From Altericroceibacterium endophyticum (GTDB taxonomy: Bacteria; Pseudomonadota; Alphaproteobacteria; Sphingomonadales; Sphingomonadaceae): a DNA stretch of 64,000 bases. The notes below the pieces were generated by a model that ran no database searches, had not been told where the DNA came from, and saw only the letters and a program-made list of their open reading frames with translations. Location of the stretch: assembly GCF_009827595.1 (NCBI RefSeq), contig NZ_WTYT01000006.1:293366-357365 (forward strand), read 5' to 3'. Position 1 is the stretch's first letter. Every line of letters begins with the position of its first letter. The position numbers were made by a program, and so were the translations under genes. Of the stretch, positions 1 to 8,265 are shown one piece after another.

Positions 1-23
1 CCCGCAAGCGCGACCAAATCTGA

Positions 24-275
24 TCAGGTCAGATGTTTTGAGACGGCCGCGGTCATCTTGAACATCGAAATCCGTTCTTTGCCGATCACGCCGCCGAGTT
101 TGTCGTCAGCTTCGATCATGCGTTTGTCTTCTTCTACCTGAAGCCCTTTGGCCTTGATATATTCCCACACTTTGGACGTGACTTCTGCGCGGGTCATTGG
201 CCCCTTGCCGATGACTTCCTCCAATTGGGGGGAAAGCTGAACCGGCTTGCTAAGGGCATTGTTGGCTTTGGCCAT
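24..275 (-). CDS. SWIB/MDM2 domain protein
   Basis: Small 83-residue protein consisting almost entirely of one SWIB/MDM2 fold. Visible family features are the LSPQLEEVIG opening, the MTRAEVTSKVWEYIKAKGLQ helix-turn segment and the closing IGKERISMFKMTAAVSKHL. Stand-alone bacterial SWIB proteins are known mainly from chlamydiae and proteobacteria, where a role in chromatin-like DNA compaction has been proposed but is not settled. It lies 44 bp downstream of the YbhB-like gene on the same strand, so both could be read from the EcfG-type promoter at 978-1003. Family call is firm, function is not. Confidence 0.88.
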   Translation of the reverse strand: MAKANNALSKPVQLSPQLEEVIGKGPMTRAEVTSKVWEYIKAKGLQVEEDKRMIEADDKLGGVIGKERISMFKMTAAVSKHLT

Positions 276-319
276 GGGCCTCTCCTGTCTTATTGATATT
301 ACGCGAAAAACAAACGACG

Positions 320-922
320 TCAGAGCGCGTCGTCATCGTCCTCCCACACCTCTTCACTATCGTCCTGATGCTGATAGGTTCCAGTCAATATGGCTGCGGC
401 CACGATCCGCCCTTCCATTTCCTTATGCAGCTGAGCGCGCGAGGCACCGGGCATGAGGACCAGCGGCAGATCAATCGCAAAGAGCTGAAACACGTAATCA
501 TGCGGCCCGTCTTCCGCCGGCGGGTTGGGCAGCAGCCATTCGGAATTCTTTTGCGCGTTCTTGCCCACACGCGGCGGATTTTCGCCTTCGAGCAACTGCC
601 CCTTTTGCGGCGGCAGGCCCCACACCACCCAATGACAGAGCGCATCATCGCCCGGCGCATCGGGGTCTTCGACGATCAGCACCAGCTCCTGCGCACCGGC
701 GGGCGGCGGCGTCCATTCCAGTGGCGGGGCCACGGCATCCTCTTCCTGAGCGGTGAAGCACGGATCAAGCTCCTCACCATTCACAAAGGCCGCCGATTTC
801 AGACTGAAGCCACCCTTGTTGAGCAAATCTGCACTCCCCATTCGGGCAATCGTCAGATTCGCGTGACCTTCACGCGCATTGGGAAGTTCTTTTTTAAGCC
901 AGGCGGGGACGTGATCGGACAT
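320..922 (-). CDS. YbhB/YbcL (PEBP) family protein
   Basis: A 200-residue member of the phosphatidylethanolamine-binding protein family, the bacterial relatives of Raf kinase inhibitor. The ligand-pocket motifs are present: a DPDAPGDDALCHWVVWGLP segment near the middle and GPHDYVFQLFAID further on. Bacterial members are soluble and of largely unknown ligand. There is a short acidic C-terminal tail (DDSEEVWEDDDDAL) that is not part of the usual fold. The start sits about 55 bp downstream of an exact EcfG-type promoter, suggesting general stress control. SWIB follows on the same strand. Confidence 0.9.
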   Translation of the reverse strand: MSDHVPAWLKKELPNAREGHANLTIARMGSADLLNKGGFSLKSAAFVNGEELDPCFTAQEEDAVAPPLEWTPPPAGAQELVLIVEDPDAPGDDALCHWVVWGLPPQKGQLLEGENPPRVGKNAQKNSEWLLPNPPAEDGPHDYVFQLFAIDLPLVLMPGASRAQLHKEMEGRIVAAAILTGTYQHQDDSEEVWEDDDDAL

Positions 923-977
923 ATCGGTTTGGATCCTCTTCTCAGTTGAGACTGATTTAATGGGATTGAGTTAGGGG

Positions 978-1003
978 AACGAGCCGTCCGGCTCCACTGT
1001 TCC
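978..1003 (-). promoter_or_regulatory. EcfG-type stress promoter upstream of ybhB-like gene
   Basis: On the minus strand the sequence reads GGAAC (1003-999), 17 bases, CGTT (981-978), an exact match to the alphaproteobacterial general stress promoter consensus GGAAC-N16/17-CGTT. It lies 55 bp upstream of the YbhB-like start codon. The element is partly self-complementary, so the plus strand also shows GGAAC-N17-TGTT toward the GNAT-nitrilase gene, a poorer match. Promoter activity is inferred, not shown. Confidence 0.7.
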
Positions 1004-1066
1004 ATTTTGTGCGGCTATCTGTTTGGACGCGTAGACTCCCGGCTGACAACCCCTATATGCAAACGC

Positions 1067-2650
1067 ATGGATTCAACTAAGGCAAAACTCGTCATTCGCC
1101 CCGCCGTGCCCAAGGACGCAGCGTCCATCGTACGGCTCTCCGCCAAAGTTTATGGGAAGTCGGACGCATACCGTCCCGCCCAGGTGCGCGGACAGATCAA
1201 CAATTTCCCCGACGGCCAGTTCGTCGCCGAATATGAAGGCGACGTCGTGGGCTATTGCGCGACGATGATCGTTTCGAAGGATATCGCCTTTGCCCCGCAT
1301 AGCTGGGCTGAAATCACGGGACAGGGCTTCGCCGCCCGTCACGATGAAGAAGGCGATGTGCTGTATGGTATCGAAGTCTGTGTCGATCCGGATTACCGGC
1401 GCCTGCGCATCGGACAGCGTTTTTACCGCAAACGGCGTGAATTGTGCCAGTATTTTGAACTCAAGGGGATCGTTTTTGGCGGGCGGATGCCCGGCTATTC
1501 CCGCCGCCGCAGGACCTATCCCGATCCGGCTGAATATCTTGATGCAGTGGTGGAAAAACAGCTGCGCGATCAGGTGATCAATTTCCAGCTCAATCAGGGC
1601 TATCAGCCGCAGAAGGTTCTGCGCAATTACGATCCGACCGATAAATCCAGCGCCGGCAACGCCGTGCTGATGTATTGGGAAAACCCGCTCGCCCCCGATG
1701 CGCGGGAAAAGGCCTCGCGCGGGCCGGGTGCCACACTGCCGTCTTCTGTACGCGTTGCCACGGTGCAGTTCATGATGCGCCGCATTTCCACGATCGACGA
1801 ATTTGAACAGCAGGTGGAATATTGGGTCGATGTCGCGGCCGATTACGCTGCGGATTTCGTGGTTTTCCCCGAACTCTTCACCCTGGAATTGCTGTCCATA
1901 CCGGACAAGCCACTGCCCCCGCTCGAAGCAATCGAGAAGGTCGCCGATTATACCGAACGCTTCGTGGCCTTTATGGAGCAGCTGGCGGTCAGCTATAATA
2001 TCAATATCATCGGTGGCTCTCACCCGACCCGTGTCGAAGAAGGCGAGATCCGTAATATTGCCTATGTCTTCCTGCGCGACGGTGCCGTTTACAGTCAGGA
2101 GAAACTGCATCCCACTCCGTCTGAACGGCGCTGGTGGAATATCAAGGGCGGCTACGGCGCAGATGCCATTCCCACCGATTGCGGCCCGATCGGCGTGATG
2201 ATCTGTTACGATTCCGAATTCCCCGAAATTGCGCGTCATCTGGTCAATCAGGGCGCGATGATGCTGTTTGTGCCCTTCTGCACGGATGAACGGCGCGGCT
2301 ATTTGCGCGTGCGCTATTGTTCACAGGCCCGTGCGGTGGAAAATCAGTGTTATGTCATCACGTCCGGTGTGGTGGGCAATATTCCGAATGTCGAAAATAT
2401 GGACATTCACTATGCCGAAAGCGCCATCCTGACACCGTCCGACTTCCCCTTCGCCCGCGACGGTGTGGCAGCGGATACGGCCCCCAATACGGAAACGATC
2501 GCGATTGCCGATCTCTCACTCACAGACCTGCTCACCAGCCGCCAGAGCGGTGCCGTGCAAAACCTGAAGGATCGCAGGTTCGATTTGTATCGGGTGGATT
2601 GGAAGGAAGGTCTGCCTGAAGTGGCTGAGCCGCAATCGAAACCGTTCTAA
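1067..2650 (+). CDS. GNAT acetyltransferase-nitrilase fusion (carbon-nitrogen hydrolase)
   Basis: A 527-residue two-domain protein. Residues about 8-200 are a GNAT acyltransferase-like domain (IRPAVPKDAASIVRLSAKVYG, then GIEVCVDPDYRRLRIGQRFY as acetyl-CoA-binding region). Residues about 228-510 are a nitrilase-superfamily amidase with the Glu-Lys-Cys triad E269 (VVFPELF), K346 (QEKLHPTP) and C380 (GVMICYDSEFPE). Such fusions are annotated as carbon-nitrogen hydrolases; their substrate is unknown. The ATG at 1067 was chosen because the 20 codons upstream of it do not belong to the GNAT fold. It stands alone, diverging from the YbhB unit. Confidence 0.9.
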   Translation: MDSTKAKLVIRPAVPKDAASIVRLSAKVYGKSDAYRPAQVRGQINNFPDGQFVAEYEGDVVGYCATMIVSKDIAFAPHSWAEITGQGFAARHDEEGDVLYGIEVCVDPDYRRLRIGQRFYRKRRELCQYFELKGIVFGGRMPGYSRRRRTYPDPAEYLDAVVEKQLRDQVINFQLNQGYQPQKVLRNYDPTDKSSAGNAVLMYWENPLAPDAREKASRGPGATLPSSVRVATVQFMMRRISTIDEFEQQVEYWVDVAADYAADFVVFPELFTLELLSIPDKPLPPLEAIEKVADYTERFVAFMEQLAVSYNINIIGGSHPTRVEEGEIRNIAYVFLRDGAVYSQEKLHPTPSERRWWNIKGGYGADAIPTDCGPIGVMICYDSEFPEIARHLVNQGAMMLFVPFCTDERRGYLRVRYCSQARAVENQCYVITSGVVGNIPNVENMDIHYAESAILTPSDFPFARDGVAADTAPNTETIAIADLSLTDLLTSRQSGAVQNLKDRRFDLYRVDWKEGLPEVAEPQSKPF

Positions 2651-2770
2651 GACACTAATCCGGAGGAGCTGCCATCCGCGCTGACAGATGTTTCAGCGGC
2701 GGGGTGGCGGCCTCCACCGATATATAGAGGCGCGTTTTCCTGAAGTCCGAACCTCTATACATCGGGAAGA

Positions 2771-3148
2771 TCAGGCGCGCGTTCTTTCCGAAAAATCAAG
2801 CGCGCGGCGGATCACACTGTCGGCACTCGACGGTTTGGCGATCAGCTCTGCATCGAGGTCTCGTACGGTTTCGTCCTGCCGGTCCAGATCTCCTGAATGC
2901 AAGACGAAGGGTATGCCCCTTTGCTCCAGGGCGCGAGCAACAGGCACGCAGGTTTCACCATCCTGCAAAGTTACATCCAGAATCGCGACGTGAATTGTCT
3001 CGGTCTGTTCGAGCAGGTCGATAGCTTGCTGCACCGTTGATGAGCACAGCGCTGCACAGCCCTTGTCTTCAACGGCAAATTCGAGATCCATCAAAATCAG
3101 TGGCTCATCATCCAGCAAGAGGATGGTGCAATCGCTGCAATCTGTCAT
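2771..3148 (-). CDS. Single-domain response regulator
   Basis: A 125-residue receiver domain with no output domain. The acidic pair is in LLDDEP near residues 12-15, the phospho-acceptor is D58 in AILDVTLQDG, and the conserved lysine is K105 in LIAKP. The ATG at 3148 overlaps the stop of the LOV kinase gene by 4 bp (ATGA), so the two are translationally coupled and very probably a cognate pair. In this lineage such stand-alone receivers accept phosphate from HWE kinases and relay or drain it within the PhyR general stress network; that role is inferred here. Confidence 0.88.
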   Translation of the reverse strand: MTDCSDCTILLLDDEPLILMDLEFAVEDKGCAALCSSTVQQAIDLLEQTETIHVAILDVTLQDGETCVPVARALEQRGIPFVLHSGDLDRQDETVRDLDAELIAKPSSADSVIRRALDFSERTRA

Positions 3149-4242
3149 GCCATGCTCCCCAAGGGGACTGATATCGTAACGCGAAGGCCGTCCTTCGCCC
3201 ATTCACGGTCGATCTGGCCCTGCGCCAGACGCAGCATCCGATTGACGATAGCCGTGCCAGTGCCTTCGTCATTTTCGGGCTCGCTCACTTGCGGTCCGCC
3301 AACTTCCTGCCATTCAATGATGAGCGCGGCGCTGTCATCCACCTCGCCGCGCTTCCAGTCGACTTCCACCCGGCCGTTGTCATCAGACCAGGCGCCGAAT
3401 TTCGTGGCATTGGCCGCCAGTTCATGCAGCACCAGTCCCACGACAGACACCGTCTGGAATGGCACCCTTGCGCCATTGCCGAGAAATATCAGCCGATCTT
3501 CATCGGCACCATAGGGGGAAAGGATCGCGCGAATGGCCTGGCCGATTTCGATGCTGCCGCTCGACGCTTCATCCAGAGTGGTCTCATATGCCCGCCCCAG
3601 AGCCTGAATACGCCCGTTAATCTCGGCCGACTCTTTTTCGATACCGCGCATTCGCCCGGTGATGTTCACAATGCCCGAAATGACAGCGAACATGTTTTTC
3701 ATCCGGTGCGATAATTCGCGCGCCATCATCTTGGCATGATGTTCCTCCGCGCGGGCCGCACGAACATCAGAGACATCCCACTGGCTACCGAAAAAATACA
3801 TCAGATTGCCGTCATTGTCATAGACCGGCCCCAGATGCAGCGCATTCCAGAAGGACGATCCGTCCTTGCGGTAATTCAGCAATTCCACGACCAGAACGTC
3901 TTCTGTCGCCAGTGCATGGCGGATTTTCTCAACCTGTTTCGGATCGGTGTCCGGCCCCTGGAGAAACCGGCAATTATTGCCGATGATTTCTTCTTCATCA
4001 TAGCCCGTGAGCGCACGGAAGGCACGGTTGGCAAAAACGATCGGTGTATCTTCGGCATGCGGATCGCACAGGCAGATCGCCATGCGGGTTTGTGCCATGG
4101 CCTGTTCAAACAACACGCCCGATGCGCCTGAGAACTTGTCTTCCGGATGATCGGCACGAAAACGCCGTGGCGCATCATCGAAAGTGGCCGATCCCACAGG
4201 CATCTGATTGGCAAAGGATGGTCTGTCTTCGCTGTCCGACAC
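3145..4242 (-). CDS. LOV-domain HWE histidine kinase (blue-light sensor)
   Basis: A 365-residue soluble kinase. Residues about 45-160 form a LOV (PAS) domain with the flavin-adduct motif GNNCRFLQG, cysteine C91, and the conserved LOV glutamine Q154 in FFGSQWD. The phosphotransfer helix has H179 in ARELSHRMKNMFAVI. The catalytic domain shows the N-box HELAANATKFGA (N278), an EWQE HWE-type signature near 310 and a GTGTAIV box near 328-333. No membrane segments are visible. Architecture and length match EL346-type kinases of Erythrobacter, which are light-activated. An exact EcfG-type promoter lies 33 bp upstream and a receiver gene overlaps downstream, which points to a light input into general stress control. 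Confidence 0.93.
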   Translation of the reverse strand: MSDSEDRPSFANQMPVGSATFDDAPRRFRADHPEDKFSGASGVLFEQAMAQTRMAICLCDPHAEDTPIVFANRAFRALTGYDEEEIIGNNCRFLQGPDTDPKQVEKIRHALATEDVLVVELLNYRKDGSSFWNALHLGPVYDNDGNLMYFFGSQWDVSDVRAARAEEHHAKMMARELSHRMKNMFAVISGIVNITGRMRGIEKESAEINGRIQALGRAYETTLDEASSGSIEIGQAIRAILSPYGADEDRLIFLGNGARVPFQTVSVVGLVLHELAANATKFGAWSDDNGRVEVDWKRGEVDDSAALIIEWQEVGGPQVSEPENDEGTGTAIVNRMLRLAQGQIDREWAKDGLRVTISVPLGSMA

Positions 4243-4274
4243 GTATTCTTTCCGCTTAGCTGTGAATATCGTTC

Positions 4275-4299
4275 AACGGGCATGGGACTGAGCCGTTCC
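4275..4299 (-). promoter_or_regulatory. EcfG-type stress promoter upstream of LOV kinase
   Basis: Minus strand GGAAC (4299-4295), 16 bases, CGTT (4278-4275): an exact consensus match placed 32 bp before the LOV kinase start codon. The divergent GFA gene on the plus strand has no comparable element in its own orientation. Confidence 0.75.
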
Positions 4300-4366
4300 A
4301 GAACTATGTGTTCTTGCCCCATGCCAGGCAACATTGCATTATCTGCAAAGATTTCAGGAGAATGTG

Positions 4367-4789
4367 ATGTCGAAACTATCCGGTCAGTGTCTATGCGGTT
4401 CGGTCACGATGAAAATCACCGCAGATCCCGTCATCAATGTCTGCCATTGCCGGATGTGTCAAAGCTGGACCGGCGGACCGATGTTTTCCGTCATTGCTAA
4501 AACGCAGGACATTGTGGGTCATCATCTGGTGCATGCCCGCAAGTCTTCAGACTGGGCAGAGCGGGCGTCCTGCACGCGTTGCGGCAGTTCGCTATGGTAT
4601 CACTTCCTGCCCAGTGACCAATATTTCTTCTGCGCCGGATCGTTCGACTTGCCTGCCACGTTTGAGATCAAGGGACAGATCTTCACTGACGAGAAACCAG
4701 CCTATTACGATCTGGCCCAGAACACGGTGATGAAAACAGGCGCCCAGGTTCTGGCGGAAGCGGGCTTCGCACCTGACAGCGAAGGCTGA
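4367..4789 (+). CDS. GFA (CENP-V) family zinc protein
   Basis: A 140-residue protein of the glutathione-dependent formaldehyde-activating enzyme (GFA) fold. Zinc-binding cysteines are visible in QCLCGSVTMKI, VCHCRMCQSWTGG and CTRCGSSLWY. The family is named after a formaldehyde-glutathione adduct role in Paracoccus, but most members have no tested activity, so the name is only a family label. The ATG at 4367 was preferred over one 33 bp upstream because it has AGGAGAA just before it and starts directly at the fold. A second GFA gene lies at 46065-46496. Confidence 0.88.
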   Translation: MSKLSGQCLCGSVTMKITADPVINVCHCRMCQSWTGGPMFSVIAKTQDIVGHHLVHARKSSDWAERASCTRCGSSLWYHFLPSDQYFFCAGSFDLPATFEIKGQIFTDEKPAYYDLAQNTVMKTGAQVLAEAGFAPDSEG

Positions 4790-4815
4790 ACCAGGGATGC
4801 GCTAGCCGGAAGTCA

Positions 4816-4847
4816 GGCAAGGGAGGCAATCGAATGCCACCCTTGCC
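4816..4847. terminator. Hairpin between convergent genes
   Basis: A 13-base inverted repeat with one mismatch (GGCAAGGGAGGCA at 4816-4828 pairing with TGCCACCCTTGCC at 4835-4847, loop of 6). It sits between the convergent GFA and fasciclin genes, where a bidirectional transcription stop would be expected. There is no T-tract on either side, so termination is inferred from position and stem strength alone. Confidence 0.55.
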
Positions 4848-4860
4848 CGGTTGGATACGC

Positions 4861-5421
4861 TTATTCTGGCATCAGAACCGCATCGATCGCGTGAACAACG
4901 CCGTTTGACGCTTCAACATCGACCTGCGTGACAGTGGCTTTATCGCCGGCCTCATCTGTCAGCACGACATTGCCGTCCTGCATGCGCGCGGTCAGCTTGG
5001 CGCCGTTGACTGTGGTCAGTTCGGTTTCGCCGTCATTTTCCTCGATCTGCTGCTTCAGCGCTTCAGAAGACACGTCCCCCTTAACCACATGGTAGGTCAG
5101 AATAGCTTCGAGCTTGCTCTGGTTTTCCGGGGCGGTCAGTTCTTCCAGCGTGCCTTCAGGCAGAGCATCGAAGGCCGCATTGGTAGGAGCGAAAATCGTG
5201 TAAGGCCCGTCGGTCATCAGCGTACCGCCAAGCTGCGCCGCCTGAATAGCCGAAACCAGCGTGGAGAAATCGTCATTCTCCTCTGTGACATCGACGATCG
5301 TCTTCGGAGCCGGTGCGGCCTCAGTGGCAGCCGCTTCGGGGGCTTCTTCCGCAGTTTCGGAGCCACAAGCTGAAAGAGCCAGCGCGGCACCGGCCAGAAG
5401 CGGAAGCGTAAAGCGTTTCAT
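4861..5421 (-). CDS. Fasciclin (FAS1) domain lipoprotein
   Basis: A 186-residue secreted lipoprotein. The N-terminus is a short signal peptide ending in the lipobox LSAC (cysteine at residue 19), followed by an acidic Ala/Glu/Pro linker to about residue 45. Residues about 48-185 are one FAS1 domain with YTIFAPTNAAFDALPEG, TYHVVKGDVSSEAL and NGVVHAIDAVLMP. Single-FAS1 bacterial proteins are surface or periplasmic adhesion-type proteins of poorly known role. An exact EcfG-type promoter lies about 70 bp upstream, matching reports that such proteins are stress-induced in related bacteria. Confidence 0.92.
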   Translation of the reverse strand: MKRFTLPLLAGAALALSACGSETAEEAPEAAATEAAPAPKTIVDVTEENDDFSTLVSAIQAAQLGGTLMTDGPYTIFAPTNAAFDALPEGTLEELTAPENQSKLEAILTYHVVKGDVSSEALKQQIEENDGETELTTVNGAKLTARMQDGNVVLTDEAGDKATVTQVDVEASNGVVHAIDAVLMPE

Positions 5422-5490
5422 GTAAAACGTCCTTTTGAATATCTAACAATAAGAGGCGGAATCGCCTGACGCGCCGCCTCTGACCCCGAA

Positions 5491-5515
5491 AACGGCAGAA
5501 TGCCTCGGGAGTTCC
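5491..5515 (-). promoter_or_regulatory. EcfG-type stress promoter upstream of fasciclin gene
   Basis: Minus strand GGAAC (5515-5511), 16 bases, CGTT (5494-5491), an exact consensus match in the short gap between the COG3650-like lipoprotein gene and the fasciclin gene, both on this strand. The distance to the fasciclin start at 5421 is about 70 bp. Confidence 0.72.
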
Positions 5516-5525
5516 GAAATAGCAC

Positions 5526-5990
5526 TTAGCCCGCCCCAGCGCGAGCCGACAGTTCCTTAACCGGATGGCTGTCGCTCCAGCCGCACCCATCGCGCAATTC
5601 ACTGCCCAGCCGCAGGGTCACGGTAAAAGGATAGGTGCGGTCGGACATCCCATCGCTGCACGTGCCCTCCGTCACCATCATATCAAAGGTCTCACCATGA
5701 TAGTTTCCGGATAAAGTCAGTCCGGCCCGGCCGGCGAAACGGCGGATAGTGATCGCCTCCCCCTCCGGTTTTTCCGGTGTAGTATAGGTCAGAACAGTGC
5801 CCTTTGCCTGCGCTCCCCAGAAGGGCTCCGTACCGCTTACATGCAGCATTTCACTCTCGGCAATTTGCGCAAAAGGCTGGTTGTCATCCTGATCCCCCGG
5901 CACCGTGCCGTCCGGCCCGCCCGAGGAACACCCGCTCAATCCCGGCAGCGCAATTGCAGAGATAATGAGGAAAAATGGATGGGCGCGCAT
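5526..5990 (-). CDS. Putative lipoprotein of COG3650 type
   Basis: A 154-residue exported protein with signal peptide MRAHPFFLIISAIALPGLSGC and a lipobox LSGC. The mature part carries the GTEPFWGAQ motif near its start and a paired-cysteine C-terminal half (GTCSDGMSDRTYPFTV and LRDGCGW), the pattern of COG3650/META-like small periplasmic proteins. Function is unknown. The ATG at 5990 was chosen over one 39 bp upstream because it begins the signal peptide and follows an AAGGA ribosome-binding site. The last residues (ARAGAG) are beyond the conserved part. Confidence 0.8.
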   Translation of the reverse strand: MRAHPFFLIISAIALPGLSGCSSGGPDGTVPGDQDDNQPFAQIAESEMLHVSGTEPFWGAQAKGTVLTYTTPEKPEGEAITIRRFAGRAGLTLSGNYHGETFDMMVTEGTCSDGMSDRTYPFTVTLRLGSELRDGCGWSDSHPVKELSARAGAG

Positions 5991-6238
5991 GGGAGGAATC
6001 CTTTCACTACGCCAGAGATAAGGTGGCATTCTTTCACCAGCTCCTTAGCCAATTCTGGCAGAAAATATAGCGCCACCGTGATGGGATGCGCTGTCAGTCG
6101 CACAGCTCAGGAGATGGTGAACTTTCCGAAAGGAGCCGGTTTTCAGGCAGTCGATCAGTGTGAGCGAAGCAATGCATTTGGAATTGCGATCCATTCGCAA
6201 TAATTACAAATCTCAGCTTCAGCGAAGGATTACGCGCC

Positions 6239-6478
6239 ATGCCACAGGATCTCATCAAGACATTCACCTATCTCGTCCTGCATCTGATGGTCGGTTTCTC
6301 TGTCGCCTATGCCATCACCGGTTCGCTCGCCCTTGCCGGGGGGATTGCACTGATCGAACCCTGCATCAATGCCGTTGCCTTTTTCTTTCATGAAAAGGCC
6401 TGGGCTGGATTCAACGCGCGTTCTCAGGGCAGAAATGGAGCAAAGGCGCTCCACCCCAGCCTGCTTCATTGCGCATAG
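6239..6478 (+). CDS. DUF2061 membrane protein
   Basis: A 79-residue protein with two membrane spans separated by a short turn (TYLVLHLMVGFSVAYAITG and ALAGGIALIEPCINAVAFF), followed by the family-typical FHEKAW. The last 25 residues are polar and non-conserved in appearance. DUF2061 proteins are widespread short inner-membrane proteins without a known role. No partner gene is evident; the next gene, a PhnA-domain protein, follows 75 bp downstream. Confidence 0.85.
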   Translation: MPQDLIKTFTYLVLHLMVGFSVAYAITGSLALAGGIALIEPCINAVAFFFHEKAWAGFNARSQGRNGAKALHPSLLHCA

Positions 6479-6553
6479 GCCAATTTTTGCGTAACGGCGC
6501 GGACAGCAAACGGCTATCAGCCGCTGGTATTTACTATTCAGGAGAAGAGCCGC

Positions 6554-6859
6554 ATGTCCGCCGATGAAGACTATGTCTATGACGAGGAAAGCGGCGAATG
6601 GATGCCAGCGTCCGAACTGGCCGCAAAACAGGCCACAGCCGGTCAGGTCGAAGTGCGCGACGCGGTGGGCAATGTTCTGCAGGATGGTGATCAGGTAACG
6701 CTGATCAAGGATCTGAACGTCAAGGGCGCGGGCCAGACATTGAAACAGGGCACACTGATCAAGAGCATTCGCCTGACCGGAGACGATCAGGAAATCGACT
6801 GCAAATATCCCGGAATCAAGGGCCTCGTCCTGCGCGCAGAATTCGTCAAGAAGCGCTAA
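6554..6859 (+). CDS. PhnA/YjdM C-terminal domain protein
   Basis: A 101-residue cytosolic protein. Residues about 33-100 match the C-terminal domain of YjdM (formerly PhnA): VRDAVGNVLQDGDQVTLIKD, then LKQGTLIKSIRLTGDDQEIDC and the closing LRAEFVKK. The N-terminal zinc ribbon of YjdM is missing and is replaced by an acidic segment (ADEDYVYDEESGEW). Despite the old name, a link to phosphonate use is not supported for this family. AGGAG lies 11 bp before the start. Confidence 0.87.
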   Translation: MSADEDYVYDEESGEWMPASELAAKQATAGQVEVRDAVGNVLQDGDQVTLIKDLNVKGAGQTLKQGTLIKSIRLTGDDQEIDCKYPGIKGLVLRAEFVKKR

Positions 6860-6958
6860 GGGCACTCTTTATCGCACCGGCGTTGCCTCACAGAATTGCG
6901 AGGGAATACATACTGACCTCAGTCCGTTCTTGAACTGCGGTTCTTTCGGGAAGTAGTG

Positions 6959-7732
6959 ATGTCCATCCTTTTTCGCTGCGGAGCAATCGCGCTGTTGCTC
7001 GCCGGTTGCGCACCGGAAAATGTTGCGGCCGAACCACGGGATTTGCCGCGCCTGGTGCCTGACCCTATCCAGCGTGACGATCGGCCGACCATTCTCCGCG
7101 GTTGGCACGAGGCTCACACCACTTACTCCGACAATCGGCTGTTACCCGACAATCAGGCATTTGACGGGGCAGTGCTCATGACGGTGAAGGATGTCGCGGT
7201 AGAATTTGAAGCCGGACTTCGTGAAGCCTTGGCGCATGAAAGCGTAAGCGAGCCGGTGATCACCGCGCGCCGTGATCTGACCGGCGGAATACCCGACATG
7301 TTCAGCGAAGCGATCGACAACCCGCAAGGACGCTATTCAACCTTTACCGCCTCGGCACGCACCGCTTCTGGCCCGGTGCAAATCGCTGGCTTCTGGCTCC
7401 AGACACCGCAAGGTGAGGATATTGGCGCCACATTCGAAATGTTCGTTGCCCCGCCCGATATATTTGCCGCGATGGGCGGCTGGTTTGTCCCTGCAGCGCG
7501 CTATTTCGACATCTCCTTCGTCGATCCCGCAAAGGCAGACCTTCTGGCTGTTGGTACAGCCCCACCGGATGAGGCGGCACAAAGCCTTGCGCAGCATTTC
7601 GGCGATTTCATGAGCTTTATTCTGCAAAGTCAGGCGCTGATATCATCCATGCAGCAGCAAACGCTAAGCATTCAGCAGGGTCTCGACCAGACCAATCCGC
7701 GCGGATTACAAGACCCCATGTACAAGCCCTGA
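6959..7732 (+). CDS. Putative lipoprotein of unknown function
   Basis: A 257-residue exported protein with a signal peptide and lipobox LLAGCA near residue 17. The mature part has no motif I recognise. It contains a WHEAHTTYSDNRLLPDN segment near residue 50 and a Gln-rich C-terminus (SSMQQQTLSIQQGLDQ). ATG at 6959 is preferred to the GTG one codon earlier because GGAAG lies five bases upstream. It is alone on the plus strand, followed by a convergent small gene. Confidence 0.65.
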   Translation: MSILFRCGAIALLLAGCAPENVAAEPRDLPRLVPDPIQRDDRPTILRGWHEAHTTYSDNRLLPDNQAFDGAVLMTVKDVAVEFEAGLREALAHESVSEPVITARRDLTGGIPDMFSEAIDNPQGRYSTFTASARTASGPVQIAGFWLQTPQGEDIGATFEMFVAPPDIFAAMGGWFVPAARYFDISFVDPAKADLLAVGTAPPDEAAQSLAQHFGDFMSFILQSQALISSMQQQTLSIQQGLDQTNPRGLQDPMYKP

Positions 7733-7805
7733 GAATGCATCAATCCTGAGCATTCGCGATATTCATGCAGCGATCTGAAAGATGACCAGATCGCCGCGTT
7801 CGGCA

Positions 7806-8102
7806 TCACCGATTACGGCTCAGGCGCCTATAATTGGCACTCACCGGACGCTTATAATGCGCCATCGCGCGGCCCGCCGCATTTTCAGGCGACTGATCCA
7901 TTCCACCCGCCATGACATCGGGCCAGAAGCTGAAGGCGGCGGAGATTTTCTCGCTCACCATCTGTTTCGCCTCACGCTCGGCGAGTTTGCCCCCGTTCAT
8001 CATCCGCAAGGATCGCAGCCAGATAACAGCCCCCATCTCGCCAGCGAGCATCCAGCTATCGAAAGCGAGGTCAGGCCATGATTTTGTGGTAGAAGAAGAC
8101 AT
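7806..8102 (-). CDS. Conserved hypothetical protein
   Basis: A 98-residue basic protein without signal peptide or membrane spans. It starts SSSTTKSWPDLAFDSWMLAG, has a MVSEKISAAFSFWPDVM segment in the middle, and ends in YKRPVSANYRRLSR. Short proteins of this build (W..LAxE..xVIWLRS..., MVSEK) recur in sphingomonads, from memory of the group, and none has a known role. The overlapping plus-strand reading frame at 7782-8081 was judged a shadow because its translation is Arg/His/Pro-rich with no coherent features. Confidence 0.65.
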   Translation of the reverse strand: MSSSTTKSWPDLAFDSWMLAGEMGAVIWLRSLRMMNGGKLAEREAKQMVSEKISAAFSFWPDVMAGGMDQSPENAAGRAMAHYKRPVSANYRRLSRNR

Positions 8103-8265
8103 AGGTTGATCACTCCGGCAGCGCTATGCTGCACTGCAATAACGAACAGCCTCCACAATCGTGCCGCCCATCCCCTCGGTTCGTCGCAAAACTTCGCCAT
8201 GGCTCGGCAGGTACGTTTTCACACCATTTTTGCATCGCATCGCACTTCGGCTTAAGCCGCAGCCC

